Source: Lineus longissimus | Taxonomy: Eukaryota > Nemertea > Pilidiophora > Heteronemertea > Lineidae | Direction of reading: 5' to 3' | Assembly (NCBI RefSeq): GCF_910592395.1 | Contig: NC_088325.1 | Span: forward strand, 3,627,501-3,691,500 | DNA: 64,000 bases | Shown: piece by piece, positions 59,301 to 64,000 of the stretch | Position numbering within the stretch: position 1 is the stretch's first letter | Layout of the letters: every line of letters begins with the position of its first letter | Program-made: the position numbers and the translations under genes | The notes under the pieces: model-generated | What the model was told of the DNA's origin: nothing | Seen by the model: only the letters and a program-made list of their open reading frames with translations | Databases searched by the model: none

Positions 59301-61847
59301 TGCATCATTACACAAAATTAAAACTCTTTACATTGAACAACGACAAAACGTACCAAGAACGGTAAAGTTTTCAACTTTGACCTCTGTGAACTTGAAAGGT
59401 GGGTCAAATCAAAAACCCGTAAGATATGTGATGTATCCTTGCTAGGAGTACCTACCATGAAACTTTTATCAAAAACAAATCAGTAATAAGCGAGAAATCA
59501 CACTTTTTGAGTTTTGAGTTTGGGCCCCCTGGTGGCCAAGTCAATAATCAGACCAAACCAAAATTCAGTGTAAAAGGTCAACTGACCTAGGGGGTCATTT
59601 GTTCAAAGTTTCAAGTTCATAACTGTTGCGGTTGAGAAATGTGCCATAGTTACACTCAAACGGCAAATTTACGCCATTTGACCTCTGCGACCTTAAAAAG
59701 TAGGTCAAATCCGAAAAATTGTGCAACATCTGAGGTAACCTTGCTAGGGGTCCCTGCCATAAAATTTCATCAAAAAAAATTTGCTAATAAGCAGGCTATT
59801 GCACTTCTTACTTTTTCTGTTTTGGCCCCCTGGTGGCAAAGTCAAGAATCAGTTCAGGCTGAAATTCAGCACCAGAGGTTATCTGATATAGGGGGTTATA
59901 TGTACCAAGTTTCAAGCTCATAGCTTTGGTGGTTGAGAAACGTGCCATAGTTACACTCAAACGGCCAATTCACGCCATTTGACCTCTGCGATCTTGAAAA
60001 GTAGATCAAATTAAAAACTCGTAAGATATATGATGTATCCTTGCTATGAGTACCTACCACAAAAGTTTTATCGAAAACAAGTCACTAATAAGCGAGATAT
60101 CACACTTTTCAGATATCCACATTTGGCCCCCTGGTGGCCAAGTAGAGAATCAGATCGGACAGAAATTTAGTGTCACGGGTCATCTGACCTAGGGGGTCAT
60201 GTGTACAAAGTTTTAAGTTCATAGGCCCAGCGGTTAAAAAACGTGCCACTGTTTTTGAACTAGGATACAACGGATGACGACGACGACGACGACGACGGAC
60301 GACGGACACTGCGGTATTGGACTCCCCTACGGTGAGCCAAAAAGCGTGAATCATTACGACGACTGTGAGATGTGAAAGACTCCTATGAGCGACTTTATGT
60401 AACTTTATCTTGCCTGCCTAGCTGCTGTATAATAAAATCATAACACAAATTTTTTTGATAGGGATACCCAACTGGGTAATGCTGTCTCTAATTAAGAATC
60501 AGGAAAAAAAGTCCTGTACATTTATAAGGAAACCACATTTTGGTAACAGTGCAGTATTTTTAAAAGTGGGGGTGTCCTTGATAGAATGGTGTTCGCTAAA
60601 GGAAGGTTCCACAGTAGTGTAAGTGATTGAGGTGAAATAGACACATCAGCCTAACAATCACCCACTTATTTTCCAGCAACCATTTCATAACAACGTGTCG
60701 GTCACAGAGTTGGGCTGCTCAGGGGCCAAGAAGGGCCAGAAACGGACTGAGAGCAGAGTGACAGTAATTAGCACAGTCATGGATAAGGAGAGAAAAGAAT
60801 ATAACATTTCCTGTACGGCAGAAAACGTTATTGGAGAGCCAAAGGTTTCTAAGGCAATAACTGTCAATAATAATGGTAAGCATCTTACGATCTTTTTATG
60901 TTATCATCATACAGCATGGAGAGACATTGATTTCGACCCATTTCTTCAACCTACAGGCAGAAATATATTAAAAAACACCCCCAATTGCCAAATCTCTAAG
61001 ACTCTTAAAATGCTTCTTCATATCTGTAGACTTGCCAAAGCAAGTGTGGACTTGACAGTTAAAAATACACTTGTGTCTAATTGTTAAGTCCAGATCCAGA
61101 TAGTAAATCTTCGTTAATTCTTTTCAGCACTGACTGGTATTTATTCCCGAACTGATATCACAGTGCAGCCGGGACCAGTCAAAGTGATACAAGGACACAG
61201 CGTCAGTTTGTGGTGTAAACTGAAATATGACCCTGATAATGTATTGCCGGTATTCTGGCAGTCGCCGCCTAATTTCAAAACAAGAACAGTCGATTGCTAT
61301 TCTTTTCTAAAGGATAAATATGTCATGTCATGTTCAGACATTAACGACGATGTTGAGTATTACAATATGACAATAATGGATGTCCAATGGGCCGATAATG
61401 GGGAATATCGGTGTCTGTATACCAAACATATGGACATAGTGGATTTACAAGTTTTGGGTAAGTTATATTCATTATATTATATTCATTATATACTGTTTTT
61501 CAGTTTTTTTTCTAATCGTACATTGATTATAGCAGAAATAAGTGTGCATTGGTTTTTCATTATGTAACTTTTTTATTTTGAGCTCTTTTTCGAAATTCTC
61601 TCTAAAATTACAGATCAAAAATTTCTGAAATATGATTTCGCCCGGAGTGTTCATGTTAACCAATGTGCTTCCACTACGTCTTCGTCTGCTGATTATCTCA
61701 TGTCTGTTTTCAGTTCCGGTTACAGATGTGACACTAGAAAAATTCGTCCACAACTCCGCTGCTGAGCCCCAGCGCTGGGATCAGTACTTTACCTGCACCA
61801 CAAACTGTGCATCACCAGCACCAAAGATTTCATGGTTTGTAAAGGAC
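53309..61847 (+). CDS. Ig-superfamily receptor-like gene 4 (5' part; 3' end outside window)
   Basis: Exons: 53309-53360, 56294-56629, 57822-57955, 60677-60875, 61128-61457 and 61714-61847, open throughout (395 codons so far). The signal peptide MMKWHIFLFGTAILGIH is joined by a phase-1 intron to a V1 close to that of gene 1 (D-C-D-C-Y-E, I-M-D-V-E-W-A-D-N-G-I-Y-R-C). Then come split C2, V2 close to gene 2 V2, and the first half of a second C2. The second half and the membrane exon are not in the window: 214 bp after the last exon a DIRS-type element begins. Introns are swollen by a TIR element (54,195-55,986), a TA MITE and a Helentron-like element. A Penelope fragment lies just upstream of the first exon, where it may separate it from its promoter. 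Confidence 0.75.
54195..55986. mobile_element. 1.8-kb TTA-flanked TIR element in gene 4 intron 1
   Basis: The left end GGCCTAAAAAAAAGGCTGTG and the right end, on the reverse strand TGCCTGAAAAAAATGCTGTG, continue with GTTTCGGGTC on both sides. TTA flanks the element (54192-54194 and 55987-55989); the gene 1 intron at about 2,810 is the empty site. A 196-bp segment is present twice inside, at about 54,640-54,836 and 55,638-55,833. TTA duplication suggests PIF/Harbinger, but the ends do not begin with GGG. No ORF recognised. Confidence 0.6.
57963..58499. mobile_element. TA-flanked MITE next to a splice donor
   Basis: Inverted ends CCGTATTTTGCTGCGTATAA and (reverse strand) CCGTATTTTGCTGCGTATAA are flanked by TA (57961-57962 and 58500-58501). 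The paralogous donors read GTAAGTAGAGCAT, so the element entered the TA directly after GTAAG and its own TA restores GTAAGTA. The interior is rich in TGCGCxTTATACG words. The TA target fits a Tc1/mariner-like or other TA-inserting family. Confidence 0.8.
58692..60343. mobile_element. Helentron-like non-autonomous element, copy B
   Basis: Same ends as copy A: ATGAAACGGCCAGGGGCC...GCTCACCGTA at the left and CTACGGTGAGCCAAAAA at the right, with core units of about 300 bp (AATAAGC motif near 59,486, 59,780 and 60,084) and a (GAC)n tract. The homologous introns of genes 2 and 3 (TTTACAAGCGTGAATC) serve as the empty site. The first core unit is degenerate. Confidence 0.65.
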
Positions 61848-62061
61848 GTAAGTAGAGCATCAGAGGACGATGTCTTGACCTTAGCCGGTCTACACCGATT
61901 GAAACGATTTATTGATATTTGTTGTTGAGGAGACATCTAGGGGAATATAGGCAGGAGAGGGGCTAAATTGGCCATCTTCAGGGGACTAATATACACAGTA
62001 AGGGCCCTGGGTCATGTCAGATTCAGCACTCACAATAAAGCCACTGTGCAGTACTTAAATG

Positions 62062-64000
62062 CCCATTTACTTACAAGAAATGGCCATTTTGTTAGTTCAT
62101 ACTTACCTATGGAACACTTTTGCATGTTACTCCATTTGGGCTCAAACACAAGAGTATCCCTTTAATTTTCTAAAGGGAGAACTGAGTTAACAGCTCGGCC
62201 GCCAGGCGGCGCCCTGACCGATCCCGCGAGATCGCGCCGATCTCATGCCGCCATATTTAGTCTTTACTCTTGAGCGTTAATAAAGAGTATGTCCCGTTTG
62301 TGGGGACGGCGGGAGGGCTGTGTTCCATAGGTAAGTATGAACTAACAAAATGGCCATTTCTTGTAAGGAAATGGGCATTTTGTGTCATTCAAACTTACCT
62401 ATGGAACACTTTTGCATCGAATCCCAGCAACCTATTGGAGGTGGGAAACGAGGACTTACCTAAGGCTGAGCTGTTGTTCCATCCAGGAGGCACCACCGGC
62501 ATATTAGCTAAGGAGGACCGCCAGGGGAAAGAAATGGGGAGAACCGGAGGACCGGTATTTTGATCTCGGTATTACAATCATATTATAGAGAGTAATAGAC
62601 CCATTCTCCGGAAAGCGCTAGAATTGCGTAATAAAACCATCTTCTTTCCGGCAACAGAGCTTAGAGCAAGTAAGGCATGTTGAAGGGTGTAGAATGAGTT
62701 ATTGCTAAACAACAATAAGAAATTGCGTCCTTTCTAGTCTACTAGGGGTTGCCTGGATTGTTGAAGATAGGGCATATCAAAAATGGCGCAAGATGCGCGT
62801 TTGACTCTTCAATCGGGCTTCCCCCCCTTTTTTGATCTAGCCAGGATCAAACAACATGCCCCGCAGACACAATCGGGCCGATTGTGTGCATGCCATCTAC
62901 GAGGGAAAAAACGTCTCGTAGGTAGAAACGAGAGAATGTGGAGTGATTACTCCAACATGCAGCGGAAACGACTTCTTGAAGAGCAACTCCTCGGTAGTTA
63001 GCCCAGGAGGTGGCTAGTGCTCTAACTTCGTGCGCTGAGATGTTAGCTAGCGCACGAAGATCAGAGGAAGTCTTCAAGGTGTTGTAGGAAAGACGAATAG
63101 TCTCCACAATCCACCTTGAAATAGTGGCGGCCGCTATCTCTCGTTTATTTCCCTCCTTATAGGACAAAAACAAACGCTCTCTCCCCTGGCGGATACCGGG
63201 AGGTTTTGTCCTATTTATGTAGAACTTTAGGGCCCTGACGGGACATAAAGTTCTGTCAGGAAGATCATAAGAGATCGTTCCTGACAGAGAGGGAATAGTA
63301 ACCGGGGGCCGAGAGGCGGCCGGTCCCTGGTTCTTCGCCAGAAATCCTGGTATGAAAGCCAGGATAACCTCCCCTCCCTCTCTAAAAGCCAGCTTCTTAA
63401 AAGAAAGTGCATGGAGCTCTGATCTCCGTTGGGCGGTAGCCAAGGCTACTAGAAAGACCGTTTTGAGTGTCAGATATTTCATGGATGAAATAGACATGGG
63501 TTCAAAAGGATGCCTCATGAGCACCTTAAGGACAACAGAAAGGTCCCATTTAGGGGTGTTGTGAACCGGTCTAGGACGCTCTAATAACATTCCTCTGAAA
63601 AGAGGGGTTATTTGGTCCTCCCAACGAAGATCCCAAGTGCTTAAAACACGGAGGGTAGAAGCGATGGCGGACTTGTACCCTTTTATAGCCATGACAGATA
63701 GTTGTCTTTCCGTGAATAATTCAATAAGGAAATCAACTAATCTGTATATAGAGGGAGAGATCGGATTAACTCCGTTCTCCCTGCACCAGGAAGTGAAGGT
63801 AGACCACTTTCCTTGATACACATCAAGGGTAGACCCCCTTTGAGGTGCGGACATGCGCTTGACAGCGATGTCCGAAAAGCCTCTCTGGTGGAGATGCAAC
63901 TGGATAAGTTCCAGGCGTGAAACTTGAAAAATCCAGGGTTCTGGTGGTAGCATCTCCCCAGGGGGTGCCACAGGAGGTGCTTCCAAGTAGGAAGACTCCT
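62062..64000 (-). mobile_element. DIRS-type tyrosine-recombinase retroelement, 3' part
   Basis: Intron sequence shared with gene 1 breaks off at 62,061. The first 56 bases (62062-62117) are found inverted at 62320-62375 with one mismatch. Part of the same sequence (ACTTACCTATGGAACACTTTTGC) then follows directly at about 62,394-62,416. Terminal repeat plus internal complementary region next to a tyrosine recombinase is the DIRS layout. The element is on the minus strand, so this is its 3' end; the RT, RNase H and gag parts would lie beyond the window. Confidence 0.75.
62847..64000 (-). CDS. Tyrosine recombinase of DIRS-type element (5' end outside window)
   Basis: Open on the minus strand from the window edge to TGA at 62849-62847, at least 384 codons. 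The N-terminal SAM-like domain is around Y-Q-G-K-W-S-T-F-x-x-W-C. The catalytic residues of the tyrosine recombinase family can be seen: Arg in A-T-A-Q-R-R-S-E-L-H, His-x-x-Arg in S-A-H-E-V-R-A-L-A, Trp in A-A-C-W-S-N-H-S-T-F, and the nucleophile Tyr in S-R-F-Y-L-R-D. In DIRS elements it integrates the circular DNA intermediate without target duplication. With no stop or frameshift, this copy may be young; its start is not in the window. Confidence 0.85.
   Translation of the reverse strand, partial: ESSYLEAPPVAPPGEMLPPEPWIFQVSRLELIQLHLHQRGFSDIAVKRMSAPQRGSTLDVYQGKWSTFTSWCRENGVNPISPSIYRLVDFLIELFTERQLSVMAIKGYKSAIASTLRVLSTWDLRWEDQITPLFRGMLLERPRPVHNTPKWDLSVVLKVLMRHPFEPMSISSMKYLTLKTVFLVALATAQRRSELHALSFKKLAFREGGEVILAFIPGFLAKNQGPAASRPPVTIPSLSGTISYDLPDRTLCPVRALKFYINRTKPPGIRQGRERLFLSYKEGNKREIAAATISRWIVETIRLSYNTLKTSSDLRALANISAHEVRALATSWANYRGVALQEVVSAACWSNHSTFSRFYLRDVFSLVDGMHTIGPIVSAGHVV

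Noticed and set aside
59161-60354. ORFs in the 59-60 kb region as genes
   Set aside because: They are frames through Helentron-like core repeats and are not conserved between units.

Overview
This window looks like nuclear DNA of a marine invertebrate. Genes are split by introns with canonical GT/AG sites, and the spacers are packed with eukaryotic mobile elements: PIF/Harbinger, Helentron-like, DIRS-type, Penelope-like, TTAA and TA MITEs, and tRNA-derived repeats. I cannot name the species. The repeat mix and the frequent AGGCCTA words would suit an echinoderm or hemichordate, but that is only an inference.

The host content is a head-to-tail array of four related immunoglobulin-superfamily (IgSF) genes, all on the plus strand, with first coding exons at about 2.45, 23.9, 39.1 and 53.3 kb. 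The repeat period is about 14-15 kb once a 7.6-kb transposon between genes 1 and 2 is subtracted. The common plan is: signal-peptide exon (ends in phase 1), one-exon V-type Ig domain (phase 1-1), C2/I-type Ig domain split by a phase-0 intron, optionally a second V + C2 pair, then a final exon with a transmembrane segment and short tail. Assembled coding lengths are multiples of three: gene 1 SP-V-C2-C2-TM (426 aa), gene 2 SP-V-C2-V-C2-TM (527 aa), gene 3 SP-V-C2-TM (279 aa), gene 4 SP-V-C2-V-C2(first half), whose 3' end is pushed beyond the window by a DIRS-type retroelement. All Ig units are symmetric phase 1-1, so whole domains can be lost or gained without breaking the frame, and that is what the copies show. 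They look like cell-surface Ig receptors or adhesion molecules; the ligand is unknown.

Layout: 1-2.1 kb, 5' flanking block duplicated at 49.8-51.95 kb; 2.3-9.2 kb, gene 1; 9.3-15.2 kb, duplicated 3' flank and S/T repeats; 15.2-22.8 kb, Harbinger transposon holding a broken DDE transposase, a broken MADF-BESS gene, a Helentron-like insertion and a 2.5-kb unknown TIR transposon; 22.8-30.0 kb, gene 2; 30-37.5 kb, decayed Ig exon, repeats and a 2.3-kb TIR element with a tandemly duplicated exon; 37.5-44.8 kb, gene 3, whose intron carries a 1.8-kb TTAA-flanked inverted-repeat element with an AAACG-rich Harbinger MITE inside; 44.8-52.6 kb, duplicated flanks; 52.6-53.3 kb, Penelope-like fragment; 53.3-61.85 kb, gene 4 with MITE and Helentron-like insertions; 62.06 kb to the end, DIRS-type element with a tyrosine recombinase on the minus strand.

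The paralogous gene units serve as built-in empty sites, so many insertions can be dated relative to the duplications and their target-site duplications read directly. All annotation was done by eye; no database search or folding was run.
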